Part shown: piece after piece, positions 1 to 8,421 of the stretch
How positions within the stretch are numbered: position 1 is the first letter of the stretch
Layout of the letters: each line of letters begins with the position of its first letter
Assembly (NCBI GenBank): GCA_002359635.1
Contig: DENJ01000078.1
Coordinates: forward strand, 1 to 25,472
Origin: Burkholderiales bacterium UBA2647
GTDB lineage: Bacteria > Pseudomonadota > Gammaproteobacteria > Burkholderiales > Burkholderiaceae_E
Direction: 5' to 3'
Length of the DNA: 25,472 bases
Translations under genes and position numbers: made by a program
The notes under the pieces: model-generated
What the model was told of the DNA's origin: nothing
The model's database searches: none
The model's input: the letters and a program-made list of their open reading frames with translations, nothing else

Positions 1-1
1 T

Positions 2-175
2 GGCCGTGGCGGTGACGATGGCCAGCTGTGCAAACCCATCCTTGTCGAGATCATGCAAGCGGGACAGGCCTGCTACAACCCGGGCTTTGACATCACGCCA
101 GCGGCACTGGTAAGCGGTCTGATCACCGAACATGCCGTGCTCAATCCGGTGCGACTACAGGAGACCTTGGCTTGA
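2..175 (+). CDS. mtnA: Methylthioribose-1-phosphate isomerase, C-terminal end (partial)
   Basis: Only the last 57 codons are in the window. The frame is open from base 2 to the TGA at 173-175. The visible peptide contains NPGFDITPAALVSGLITEH, which matches the conserved C-terminal NPAFDVTP...LI(T)GLITE segment of MtnA / eIF2B-alpha-like isomerases. MtnA converts 5-methylthioribose-1-phosphate to 5-methylthioribulose-1-phosphate in the cytoplasm during methylthioadenosine salvage. The stop codon overlaps the TTG start of the next gene, so the two are almost certainly co-transcribed and translationally coupled. The catalytic residues lie upstream, outside the window, so activity cannot be judged. 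Assignment rests on a short but characteristic motif; another eIF2B-like isomerase is the main alternative. Confidence 0.72.
   Translation, partial: GRGGDDGQLCKPILVEIMQAGQACYNPGFDITPAALVSGLITEHAVLNPVRLQETLA
159..164 (+). promoter_or_regulatory. Ribosome binding site selecting a TTG start for the class II aldolase
   Basis: AGGAGA lies 7 nt before the TTG at 172, an ideal spacing. The first in-frame ATG (190) has no purine-rich box at a useful distance. The site is inside the mtnA coding region, which supports coupled translation across the overlapping stop and start. Confidence 0.6.
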
Positions 176-912
176 AATCCACGCCGTCGATGCTCAGCGA
201 AGTCCAAGCGCGGCAGGCGCTGATCGGACAAGCCTTGAGCTTGAACCGTCTTGGGATAAACCACGGTAAATCAGGCAACGTCTCCCTGCGTTGGGATCGA
301 AGCAACAAAGTTCAGGGCGAAGGTCTGCTGATCACGCCTTCGGGGCTCGCCTATGAAAACCTTGAGCCTCAAGACCTGGTCTGGATCTCGCTCCAGGATG
401 ACCCGCCAAGGTTTGATGGCGATCTCAAGGCTTCCAGTGAATGGCGCATGCATCGCGATTTATTGCGCGCGCGCCCTGAATGCAGGGCCGTCGTCCACAC
501 CCACTCGCTTTACGCGAGTGCCCTGTCTTGCATGCCCAAGGTTCAGCAAGAGGGCATACCGGCCTTCCACTATATGGTGGCAACAAGTCATGCTAATCGC
601 ATCGCTTGCGCGCGCTATGCACGTTTTGGCAGCGAAGACTTGTCGCAGGCGATGCTCGAGGCGCTGCAAGCCCACGCGCGAGCCTGTTTGCTTGCTCACC
701 ATGGGGTGATCGCAGCGGGTGAGGACCTCGCCAGTGCCCTTGCCCTCGCCCAGGAAGTTGAAGCGCTTGCCATGATGTACAGCCAATGCCTCGCTCTGGG
801 TGGTCCTGCCATACTGAGCGAACAAGCCATGCAAGCGGTGCACCAAGCCTTCGTGGGCTACCGAAATCCAGCCCCTGAAATCCAGGCAGGCACCACAGGC
901 CATTTAACTTAG
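172..912 (+). CDS. Class II aldolase, FucA-like; candidate 5-methylthioribulose-1-phosphate aldolase (Ald2)
   Basis: This 246-residue protein belongs to the class II (zinc) aldolase/adducin family. Visible landmarks follow the L-fuculose-1-phosphate aldolase pattern: the phosphate-binding GKSGNVS (residues 32-38), SSEW with Glu90 (the FucA catalytic/zinc Glu position), zinc histidines His109 and His111 in VVHTHS, the GIPAFHYMVA segment (128-137), and the third zinc histidine in HHG (176-178). MtnB dehydratases lack the SSEW and IPAFHYM signatures, so an aldolase is more likely than a dehydratase. The gene overlaps the end of mtnA. Together they suggest cleavage of methylthioribulose-1-phosphate to dihydroxyacetone phosphate and methylthioacetaldehyde (the DHAP shunt). 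The family and active-site residues are seen; the substrate is inferred from context. MtnB or a sugar-phosphate aldolase remain alternatives. A TTG start is chosen because of the AGGAGA box 7 nt upstream. Confidence 0.8.
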   Translation: MKSTPSMLSEVQARQALIGQALSLNRLGINHGKSGNVSLRWDRSNKVQGEGLLITPSGLAYENLEPQDLVWISLQDDPPRFDGDLKASSEWRMHRDLLRARPECRAVVHTHSLYASALSCMPKVQQEGIPAFHYMVATSHANRIACARYARFGSEDLSQAMLEALQAHARACLLAHHGVIAAGEDLASALALAQEVEALAMMYSQCLALGGPAILSEQAMQAVHQAFVGYRNPAPEIQAGTTGHLT

Positions 913-931
913 GAAGGCTCAGGCCTGTCGC

Positions 932-1936
932 ATGTCGCTGATGCACCGCCAACATCCGGATCAGGCGCTTTGGTGCCATCAACTGAGCGATGATCTTAGC
1001 GGCGTTGGCCTTGCGGCCGTCAAGGTCGGCGAACCCGGCCCTGGCGAAGTACGTCTGCGGGTGCGGGCAGGCGCCTTGAATTTTCCTGATCTACTCATGA
1101 CCCGGGGCTTGTATCAGTACAAGCCAACAGTACCCTTCGTCTTAGGCCTCGAAGGCTGCGGCATTGTTGAGGCGATTGGCGAGGGCGTAAACCGCTTGAT
1201 GCTTGGCGATCGGGTTGCCTTCAGCTGTCGACAGGGCGCCTTTGCCACTACCGTGGTCTTGCCCGCCGAAGTCCTGAGTCTGGTACCACCTGGTCTTGAC
1301 GACGCGCAAGCTGCAGCCTACTCGGTCACCGCACTCACCGCCTGGGTCAGTCTGGTTCGACGGGGGAATTTGCTTGCCGGCGAGACGGCGCTCATTCATG
1401 GCGCCAACGGCGGCGTTGGGATCGCTGCGGTTCAACTCGCCAAATATCTCGGCGCCCATGTGATCGCCACGGCAAGTTCAGAGGCAAAACTGGCGCTTGC
1501 CCGCGGCGCGGGCGCTGACCACTGCCTTGTGCTTGAAGCGGCCTGGCATGAAAAGGTCAAAGACATCACGCAAGGCCGCGGTGTTGACCTTTGCATGGAT
1601 CCTGTGGGCGGGGATGTGTTTGATGGCTCGATACGCGCCATGGCTTGGGGCGGTCGTGTATTGGTCGTCGGCTTTGCTTCAGGCCGCTTTCCAAAGCTGT
1701 CGGTCAATCACGCCCTGATCAAGGGACTCTCGATTCTTGGCGTTCGCGCAGGCGAATCCGGACGCCGTGACCCCTCAGCGGGCCGCGAGGATCGCGCCAA
1801 AATACGTCAGCTGCTTTCGCAAGGGGTGATGCTTCCCCCGATTGGCGCACGTTTTTCCCTCAGTGACGGTGTTCGGGCATTGCAAGCCATGGCCGAACGC
1901 CAGGTCGTGGGCAAGCTCTGCCTTGAAATGACCTAG
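932..1936 (+). CDS. NADPH:quinone oxidoreductase family protein (zinc-independent MDR)
   Basis: A 334-residue medium-chain dehydrogenase/reductase. The N-terminal GroES-like domain carries PFVLGLEGCGIVEAIG (68-83). The usual zinc-ADH GHE is GLE and there is no structural-zinc cysteine cluster, so this is the quinone-reductase/enoyl-reductase branch. The Rossmann domain carries GANGGVGIAAVQLAKYLGA (157-175), followed by SSEAKLALARGAGADH, the NADPH-binding and adenosine-ribose region. The gene starts 19 bp after the aldolase on the same strand, with an AGG 8 nt before the ATG, so it is probably the third gene of the mtnA operon. If the operon is a DHAP shunt, this enzyme could reduce methylthioacetaldehyde or a related carbonyl. 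That is inference: family members usually reduce quinones or activated double bonds, and a generic role unrelated to methylthio metabolism is equally possible. Confidence 0.85.
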   Translation: MSLMHRQHPDQALWCHQLSDDLSGVGLAAVKVGEPGPGEVRLRVRAGALNFPDLLMTRGLYQYKPTVPFVLGLEGCGIVEAIGEGVNRLMLGDRVAFSCRQGAFATTVVLPAEVLSLVPPGLDDAQAAAYSVTALTAWVSLVRRGNLLAGETALIHGANGGVGIAAVQLAKYLGAHVIATASSEAKLALARGAGADHCLVLEAAWHEKVKDITQGRGVDLCMDPVGGDVFDGSIRAMAWGGRVLVVGFASGRFPKLSVNHALIKGLSILGVRAGESGRRDPSAGREDRAKIRQLLSQGVMLPPIGARFSLSDGVRALQAMAERQVVGKLCLEMT

Positions 1937-1963
1937 CTCCGTTTTAGCGGGTGCTAAGGACTG

Positions 1964-2001
1964 GCCCGGCGACCAAAGCAGGCGGGCGCTTGCCGGGCAA
2001 G
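1964..2001. terminator. Weak stem-loop between convergent QOR and gltD
   Basis: GCCCGGC (1964-1970) can pair with GCCGGGC (1992-1998) across a 21-nt loop. A smaller hairpin, CTTGC-CGG-GCAAG, is nested at 1989-2001. It sits in the 66-bp gap between two convergent genes, where a bidirectional terminator would be expected. There is no clear T-run on either side, so it is only a weak candidate. Confidence 0.22.
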
Positions 2002-2002
2002 A

Positions 2003-3490
2003 TTATCGCGGCAGCTCGCTTGTGCCCATCAAGAACGCATCAACCGCATGCGCGCAGTGACGACCCTCACGGATCGCCCAAACCACCAGGGACTGCCCAC
2101 GCCGGACATCACCGGCGGCAAACACCTTATCGACATTGGTCTGGTAAGCCTGCTCGCCCTCGGTTGCCGCCAGGGCATTGCCACGCGCATCTTTGGCAAC
2201 ACCAAAGGCATCCAAAACGCTTGCAACAGGCGACACAAAACCCATGGCAAGCAGCACCAAGTCAGCTTTGATTTCAAAATCCGAATCGGGGACTTCTTGC
2301 ATCCGCATCTGACCGCTTTGAGGATCCCGCTCCCAATGCACTCTTGAGGCGATCAATGCCTTTACCCGGCCCTGCCCATCGTCAACAAATCGCTTGGTTG
2401 CAACCGCCCAATCGCGATCAACGCCTTCCTCGTGCGAGGACGAAGTGCGCAGCTTTTGCGGCCAGTAAGGCCAGGTCAGTGGCTTGTCTTCTTGTTCGGG
2501 TGGCATCGGCATCAACTCAAACTGCACCACAGCTGCAGCGCCCTGTCGATTGCTGGTACCCACGCAGTCCGAGCCAGTATCGCCTCCACCAATCACCACC
2601 ACATGTTTGCCGCTAGCAAGCAACTGCCCAGAGACTTCATCGCCAGCGACCACCTTATTTTGCTGAGGCAAAAACTCCATCGCGAAGTGAACGCCATCGA
2701 GATCACGCCCAGGCACCGGCAGGTCGCGGGCCTGTTCGGCACCGCCTGTGAGTACCACAGCGTCGAATTCGCGCTGCAACTGAGCTGGGCTCAATCGCTC
2801 ACGGCTCCAGTTGGTGACCACACCCAAACTCGCATCATCGGCAATCAAAACGCCCGTACGAAACCGGACGCCTTCTTCTTGCATCTGCGCAAGCCTGCGA
2901 TCGATATGAATCTTTTCCAACTTGAAGTCAGGAATGCCATAGCGCAATAAACCGCCGATGCGATCATTTTTTTCAAACACCGTCACCTGATGACCTGCGC
3001 GCGCAAGTTGTTGCGCACAAGCCATACCGGCAGGTCCGGCCCCCACAACGGCAACGCGTTTTCCAGTGCTGTGGCTAGGCTTGATCGCTTTCACCCAACC
3101 TTCTTCCCATGCCTTATCGATAATCGCATGCTCAATCGATTTAATGCCCACGGCATCGTTATTAATCGTTAAGGTGCAGGCGGCCTCACAAGGCGCAGGG
3201 CAAACACGCCCTGTGAACTCGGGGAAATTATTCGTGGAATGCAAGGTATCAATAGCCTCTTGCCACTGACCGCGATAGACCAAATCGTTCCAGTCCGGAA
3301 TGATGTTGTTGATCGGACAGCCGCTTTGGCAAAAAGGGATCCCGCAATCCATGCAACGCGCCCCTTGCGCCGAGGCCTGCTCATCATCAAGATGCAGCAC
3401 AAATTCTCGGTAGTGCTTAAGTCGATCACCGACCGGCTCGCTTGCCTCTTGTAGACGCTCTAATTCCAAGAACCCTGTAATTTTTCCCAT
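2003..3490 (-). CDS. gltD: Glutamate synthase (NADPH) small subunit
   Basis: The 495-residue beta subunit of bacterial NADPH-GOGAT takes electrons from NADPH through FAD to the large subunit, which makes two glutamates from glutamine and 2-oxoglutarate. The N-terminal domain shows two cysteine sets that bind 4Fe-4S clusters: CMDCGIPFCQSGC (Cys46, 49, 54, 58) and CPAPCEAAC (97, 101, 105). They are followed by the FAD dinucleotide fold GAGPAG (150-155), the NADPH fold GGGDTGS (about 301-307) and the C-terminal FAD motif AAGDVRRGQSLVVWAI (about 458-473). Length and motif order are normal. ATG 3490 is chosen over an upstream in-frame TTG because AAGG lies 9 nt before it and the product then begins MGKITGFLE, the usual GltD N-terminus. 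It is 57 bp downstream of gltB and last in the aroK-aroB-gltB-gltD run. Confidence 0.96.
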   Translation of the reverse strand: MGKITGFLELERLQEASEPVGDRLKHYREFVLHLDDEQASAQGARCMDCGIPFCQSGCPINNIIPDWNDLVYRGQWQEAIDTLHSTNNFPEFTGRVCPAPCEAACTLTINNDAVGIKSIEHAIIDKAWEEGWVKAIKPSHSTGKRVAVVGAGPAGMACAQQLARAGHQVTVFEKNDRIGGLLRYGIPDFKLEKIHIDRRLAQMQEEGVRFRTGVLIADDASLGVVTNWSRERLSPAQLQREFDAVVLTGGAEQARDLPVPGRDLDGVHFAMEFLPQQNKVVAGDEVSGQLLASGKHVVVIGGGDTGSDCVGTSNRQGAAAVVQFELMPMPPEQEDKPLTWPYWPQKLRTSSSHEEGVDRDWAVATKRFVDDGQGRVKALIASRVHWERDPQSGQMRMQEVPDSDFEIKADLVLLAMGFVSPVASVLDAFGVAKDARGNALAATEGEQAYQTNVDKVFAAGDVRRGQSLVVWAIREGRHCAHAVDAFLMGTSELPR

Positions 3491-3547
3491 CGATACCAAC
3501 CTTAAAACGTTCTATATGTCATCGATTCGGTGCTAGCTGCAATGAAG

Positions 3548-6500
3548 TCATACCGTCGCCCTGACGCTGTCCATCTTGCCAGCCTTGGACTTCTGATGTA
3601 ACTCGCCGAGGGCGCGCCGGTATTCATGAGGAAACACCTTCTTGAAACGCTCGCGGCTCTTATCCCAGTTGGCGAGCAATTGTCTTGCAACCTCAGAACC
3701 TGTGTAGCGCAAATGTTTTTCGATGTATTGCTTAAGCATGATTTCATCGCATTCAGCACGGTGCCAAAGTGCAGGCTCAACTTGGGCGATTTGCTCAGCA
3801 GTCGACAGCAGGCCTTCCACAGCCACCATCGCAAGATTGCAATGCGACTCAAATACGCCCTGCGGATCCCAAACATAAGCAACCCCGCCGCTCATACCGG
3901 CAGCGAAGTTGCGACCTGTTTCACCAAGCACAACCACGGTCCCTCCGGTCATATACTCACAGCCATGATCGCCCGTGCCTTCGACCACGGCAACCGCGCC
4001 CGAGTTTCGCACGGCAAAGCGTTCACCGGCCACGCCGCTAAAAAATGCTTCACCTTCAACCGCGCCATAAAGCACGGTGTTACCAACAATCATATTTTCG
4101 TGGCTCGCCCCCTGAAACTCATTGGTCGGCCTCACAATCACCCGTCCGCCCGATAAGCCCTTGCCGACATAGTCATTAGCCTGCCCCACCAAATCGAGTG
4201 TGATACCTGCGGCAAGGAATGCAGCAAAGCTTTGCCCTGCGGTGCCATTAAGCTGAATATGAATGCAATCCTCGGGCAGCCCTTGGTGGCCGTAGCGCCT
4301 GGCCACTTCACCGGAGAGCATGGTACCGACCGTCCGATTCACATTTCGGATCGGTACAATAAAAGAAACTTTTTCCTGGCGATCGAGTGCTGCGCGCGAT
4401 AAGTCAATCAGACGGTTATCCAAGGCGCCTTCAAGACCATGGTCCTGCGTCTGGGTGACACGGCGAGGCACCTCCGAGGAGACTTGCGGCATATAAAAAA
4501 TCCGGCTGAAGTCCAAGCCTTTGGCCTTCCAGTGGGAGATGCCTGCGCGTGTGTCGAGCAGATCAGCCCTGCCGATCAACTCATCCATGCTGCGCATGCC
4601 GAGTTTGGCCATGAACTCTCGAACTTCTTCGGCAACGAAGAAGAAATAATTCACCACATGTTCGGGTTTGCCTTGAAACTTTCTTCGCAGCACCGGATCC
4701 TGGGTTGCGACTCCGACCGGACAGGTATTGAGATGGCATTTGCGCATCATGATGCAGCCTTCGGCAACCAGCGGCGCGGTTGCAAAGCCAAACTCATCAG
4801 CGCCCAAAAGCGCTGCAATCACCACATCGCGCCCGGTTTTCATCTGCCCGTCGGCTTGAACGGTGATGCGGCCGCGAAGTCCGTTGAGCACAAGCGTTTG
4901 CTGTGTTTCGGCCAGTCCAAGCTCCCAGGGGGTGCCCGCGTGTTTAATCGATGACAAGGGCGATGCACCGGTGCCGCCATCGTGACCGGCAATCACCACA
5001 TGATCGGCTTTAGCCTTGGCAACACCGGCTGCGACCGTGCCAACACCGACCTCAGAAACAAGCTTGACACTGATGCTTGCGCGCGCGTTGGCGTTTTTCA
5101 AGTCGTGGATCAGTTGCGCCAGATCTTCGATCGAATAAATATCATGATGCGGTGGCGGCGAAATCAGTCCCACACCGGGCACCGAATAGCGAAGCTTGCC
5201 GATGTAATCTGACACCTTATGGCCTGGCAGCTGACCACCCTCACCAGGCTTTGCGCCTTGCGCCATTTTGATCTGGATCTGATCGGCGCTGGCCAGGTAT
5301 TGCGCCGTCACACCGAAACGACCCGAGGCCACCTGCTTGATCCGGCTGCGCAATGAATCGCCCGCCTTGAGCGGCATATCGACTTCAATGCGATCTTTCC
5401 CGATCACGGTGGCGACGGTATCGCCGTCTTGAATCGTCGAGCGCCCCGCACGCAGTTCAGCGGCATAGCGCATCTCGTCTTCACCGCCCTCACCGGTATT
5501 GCTCTTGCCGCCGATGCGATTCATCGCAATGGCTAACGTGCTGTGGGCTTCAGTGGAGATCGAGCCCAATGACATGGCTCCGGTTGCAAATCGCTTGACG
5601 ATTTCAGAGGCTGGCTCGACCTGATCAAGCGGTATCGCTTTGCACTGATCCAAACGAAACTCAAAAAGACCGCGCAGGGTCATGTGTCTGCGGCTTTGAT
5701 CGTTGATCAGTGCTGCATATTCCTTGTAGGTCGACGCGCTCTGCGAACGTACAGCATGTTGCAGCTTTGCAATCGAGTCGGGAGTCCACATATGGTCTTC
5801 ACCACGGGTGCGATAGGCATACTCCCCTCCGGTTTCCAGATTCAGCGCGAGCACAGGGTCATCACCGTAAGCAGCCTGATGGACCCGGATCGCCTCTTCT
5901 GCGATTTCAAAAATACCCACACCACCGACATTTGACGGGGTGCCGGTAAAGTATTGTTCAACCACCTGCCGCGACAGCCCGATGGCTTCAAAAATTTGAG
6001 CGCCGCAATAGCTCATATAGGTCGATATGCCCATCTTGGACATCACCTTCATCAAACCTTTACCCAGCGCCTTGATATAGTTTTTGACAGCCTTGTCTGC
6101 GTTCATGTCTTTGGGCATGCCACGGGCCATGTCGCAAAGTGTTTCGATCGCCAGGTAAGGATGAATCGCTTCGGCCCCGTAGCCTGCAAGCAATGCAAAG
6201 TGGTGCACTTCGCGCGCTGAACCTGTTTCAACCACCAGGCCGGTGCGGGTGCGTAAGCCTCGATTCACCAAATGCAAATGGATCGCGCTCGTGGCAAGCA
6301 GCGCCGGAATCGCCACATGATCACGGTCGGCGCAACGATCTGACAGTATCAGCACGGTGTAACCTGCATGCACGGCCTCTTCGGCTTTGGCACGAAGCGA
6401 GGCAAGAAAGGCCTCAATGCCTTCCTTGCCCCAGGCAGTGGGATACACCATATCGAGTTCCAGCGAGCGAAACTTGCCAGCGGTATAACGATCAATATGG

Positions 6501-8320
6501 CGCAGTTTGGCCATATCGTCGGTATTTAAGACCGGCTGACTGACCTCGAGTCGCAGGGGCGGGTTCACCGCATTTAAATCGAGCAAATTAGGCTTGGGGC
6601 CGATAAATGAGACCAGTGACATCACCAATTGTTCGCGAATCGGGTCGATCGGCGGATTGGTCACCTGTGCAAAGAGCTGTTTGAAATAGTTATAGAGCGG
6701 CTTATTCTTGGAAGAAAGTACAGCAAGCGGCGAGTCATTGCCCATTGAGCCTACAGCCTCTTCACCTGAGACCGCCATGGGCGACATCAAAAACTTCAAG
6801 TCTTCCTGGGTGTAGCCAAAGGCTTGTTGGCGATCCAAAAGGCTGGCCGAACTGGGGCGCTCCAGGTCTTCGACCGTTTGGCTCAGCCGAACATCATCGA
6901 GTTTCACGCGCACCGCTTCGATCCATTCGCGCCAGGGGCGGGCGTTGGCCAATTGGTCCTTCAAGGCCTGATCATCGATGATCCGACCTTGTTCCAGATC
7001 AATCAAAAACATTTTGCCCGGCTGCAAGCGCCACTTTTTCACAATCCTGTTCTCGGGAATCGGTAGGACGCCGGCCTCAGAGGCCATCACCACCAGATCA
7101 TCATCGGTGATGCAATAGCGCGCCGGACGAAGACCATTGCGATCAAGCGTGGCGCCAATCTGGCGACCGTCGGTAAAAGCAATCGCTGCCGGGCCGTCCC
7201 AGGGCTCCATCATCGCTGCGTGGTATTCGTAGAACGCTCTACGTTTTGGATCCATTAAGCTATGCTGCTCCCAGGCCTCCGGAATCATCATCATCACCGC
7301 TTGCGCAAGCGGATAACCAGCCATGACCAGTAATTCAAGACAGTTATCAAAGGTTGCGGTGTCTGATTGTCCCGGGTAAACAATGGGATAGAGTTTGGCG
7401 AGATCTTGCTCGAGTACCGGCGAGCGCATGACCCCCTCGCGCGCGCGCAGCCAGTTGTAATTGCCCTGGACTGTATTGATTTCGCCGTTGTGGGCAATCA
7501 ACCGATAAGGGTGAGCGAGCGGCCACTCAGGAAAGGTGTTGGTTGAAAAACGCTGATGAACCAAGGCAAGCGCAGACACCACACGCGGATCGGCCAGATC
7601 GCGATAGTACTGACCGACCTGATGACATAACAGCAAACCTTTGTAAACAATCGTCCGCGCCGACATCGAAGGCACGAAGTATTCACGCCCGTGGCTTAGT
7701 TGCAAGGCTTGAATCGCGTGACTCGCCATCTTGCGGATCACATAGAGCTTTCGCTCAAATGCATCAACCACGCGGACATCGGGTCCACGCCCGATAAAGA
7801 CCTGGCGGATTACCGGTTCTTTGGCCCGAACCGTGGGCGACATCGGCATGTCGCGATCCACGGGCACATCACGCCAGCCCAGTAACAACTGTCCCTCGGC
7901 ACGGATAGCACGTTCTAATTCTTGCTCACAAGCAAGACGCGAAGCCTGCTCCTTGGGCAGGAAAATCATGCCCACACCGTACTCGCCTGCGGGTGGCAGA
8001 TTCACCGCATGCCTGGCCATTTCCTCGCGGAAAAACTGATCGGGCATCTGGATCAAAATGCCCGCACCATCCCCCATCAAGGGGTCAGCCCCAACCGCAC
8101 CGCGGTGATCGAGATTGCCCAGGATTTGCAGACCTTGTTCGACGATGCGATGGCTTTTGTGCCCTTTGATATGGGCAACAAAACCGACGCCGCAGGCATC
8201 ATGCTCGCGGCTGGGGTCATAGAGGCCTTGCGCCGGTGGCGTTTCGCGTATGGCAGCGCGTAACGCTTCATGGCTCGCTTCGTTTGTCACCGAATTGGAA
8301 GCTGGCATGGGATCTTGCAT
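3548..8320 (-). CDS. gltB: Glutamate synthase (NADPH) large subunit
   Basis: A 1590-residue alpha subunit of NADPH-GOGAT. The N-terminal glutaminase domain begins after a 42-residue propeptide: Cys43 in DACGVGFVAH is the expected mature N-terminal nucleophile, and QRFSTNTFPEW and HNGEINT follow. Next come the linker domain, the FMN-binding synthase barrel (GAMSLGSIS, GEGGEDEMRY, ISVKLVSEVGVGTVAAGVAKA, HDGGTGASP) and the 3Fe-4S site CIMMRKCHLNTCPVG near residues 1188-1200 (Cys-x5-Cys-x4-Cys). The C-terminal glycine-rich beta-helix (about 1300-1550) ends the protein. Glutaminase ammonia is channelled to 2-oxoglutarate, and electrons arrive from GltD. ATG 8320 is preferred to an in-frame TTG at 8356 because AGGA lies 11 nt upstream and it gives a propeptide of usual length. 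The 101-bp gap to aroB contains an inverted repeat and may hold its own promoter. Confidence 0.97.
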   Translation of the reverse strand: MQDPMPASNSVTNEASHEALRAAIRETPPAQGLYDPSREHDACGVGFVAHIKGHKSHRIVEQGLQILGNLDHRGAVGADPLMGDGAGILIQMPDQFFREEMARHAVNLPPAGEYGVGMIFLPKEQASRLACEQELERAIRAEGQLLLGWRDVPVDRDMPMSPTVRAKEPVIRQVFIGRGPDVRVVDAFERKLYVIRKMASHAIQALQLSHGREYFVPSMSARTIVYKGLLLCHQVGQYYRDLADPRVVSALALVHQRFSTNTFPEWPLAHPYRLIAHNGEINTVQGNYNWLRAREGVMRSPVLEQDLAKLYPIVYPGQSDTATFDNCLELLVMAGYPLAQAVMMMIPEAWEQHSLMDPKRRAFYEYHAAMMEPWDGPAAIAFTDGRQIGATLDRNGLRPARYCITDDDLVVMASEAGVLPIPENRIVKKWRLQPGKMFLIDLEQGRIIDDQALKDQLANARPWREWIEAVRVKLDDVRLSQTVEDLERPSSASLLDRQQAFGYTQEDLKFLMSPMAVSGEEAVGSMGNDSPLAVLSSKNKPLYNYFKQLFAQVTNPPIDPIREQLVMSLVSFIGPKPNLLDLNAVNPPLRLEVSQPVLNTDDMAKLRHIDRYTAGKFRSLELDMVYPTAWGKEGIEAFLASLRAKAEEAVHAGYTVLILSDRCADRDHVAIPALLATSAIHLHLVNRGLRTRTGLVVETGSAREVHHFALLAGYGAEAIHPYLAIETLCDMARGMPKDMNADKAVKNYIKALGKGLMKVMSKMGISTYMSYCGAQIFEAIGLSRQVVEQYFTGTPSNVGGVGIFEIAEEAIRVHQAAYGDDPVLALNLETGGEYAYRTRGEDHMWTPDSIAKLQHAVRSQSASTYKEYAALINDQSRRHMTLRGLFEFRLDQCKAIPLDQVEPASEIVKRFATGAMSLGSISTEAHSTLAIAMNRIGGKSNTGEGGEDEMRYAAELRAGRSTIQDGDTVATVIGKDRIEVDMPLKAGDSLRSRIKQVASGRFGVTAQYLASADQIQIKMAQGAKPGEGGQLPGHKVSDYIGKLRYSVPGVGLISPPPHHDIYSIEDLAQLIHDLKNANARASISVKLVSEVGVGTVAAGVAKAKADHVVIAGHDGGTGASPLSSIKHAGTPWELGLAETQQTLVLNGLRGRITVQADGQMKTGRDVVIAALLGADEFGFATAPLVAEGCIMMRKCHLNTCPVGVATQDPVLRRKFQGKPEHVVNYFFFVAEEVREFMAKLGMRSMDELIGRADLLDTRAGISHWKAKGLDFSRIFYMPQVSSEVPRRVTQTQDHGLEGALDNRLIDLSRAALDRQEKVSFIVPIRNVNRTVGTMLSGEVARRYGHQGLPEDCIHIQLNGTAGQSFAAFLAAGITLDLVGQANDYVGKGLSGGRVIVRPTNEFQGASHENMIVGNTVLYGAVEGEAFFSGVAGERFAVRNSGAVAVVEGTGDHGCEYMTGGTVVVLGETGRNFAAGMSGGVAYVWDPQGVFESHCNLAMVAVEGLLSTAEQIAQVEPALWHRAECDEIMLKQYIEKHLRYTGSEVARQLLANWDKSRERFKKVFPHEYRRALGELHQKSKAGKMDSVRATV

Positions 8321-8341
8321 GGCAGACGAGGTCCTGAAATT

Positions 8342-8396
8342 GTGGCAGTGCAGCAAGTGCTAATAGACGAACCTTGCAGTATATCGAGACTGCCAC
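8342..8396 (-). promoter_or_regulatory. Inverted repeat in the gltB leader
   Basis: GTGGCAGT (8342-8349) and ACTGCCAC (8389-8396) are perfect 8-bp inverted repeats 39 nt apart in the 101-bp aroB-gltB gap. A TATACT box on the minus strand lies between them. I found no convincing -35 box at the right distance. The arms could be operator half-sites or the base of a leader-RNA stem; both readings are inference. Confidence 0.3.
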
Positions 8397-8421
8397 CAGG
8401 CCGTCATCAAATCCGAGCAGT

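Noticed and set aside
460..903. Long antisense open frames opposite the class II aldolase, gltB, rpsD and other conserved genes
   Set aside because: They mirror codon bias of well-supported genes on the other strand and contain no recognisable domains.
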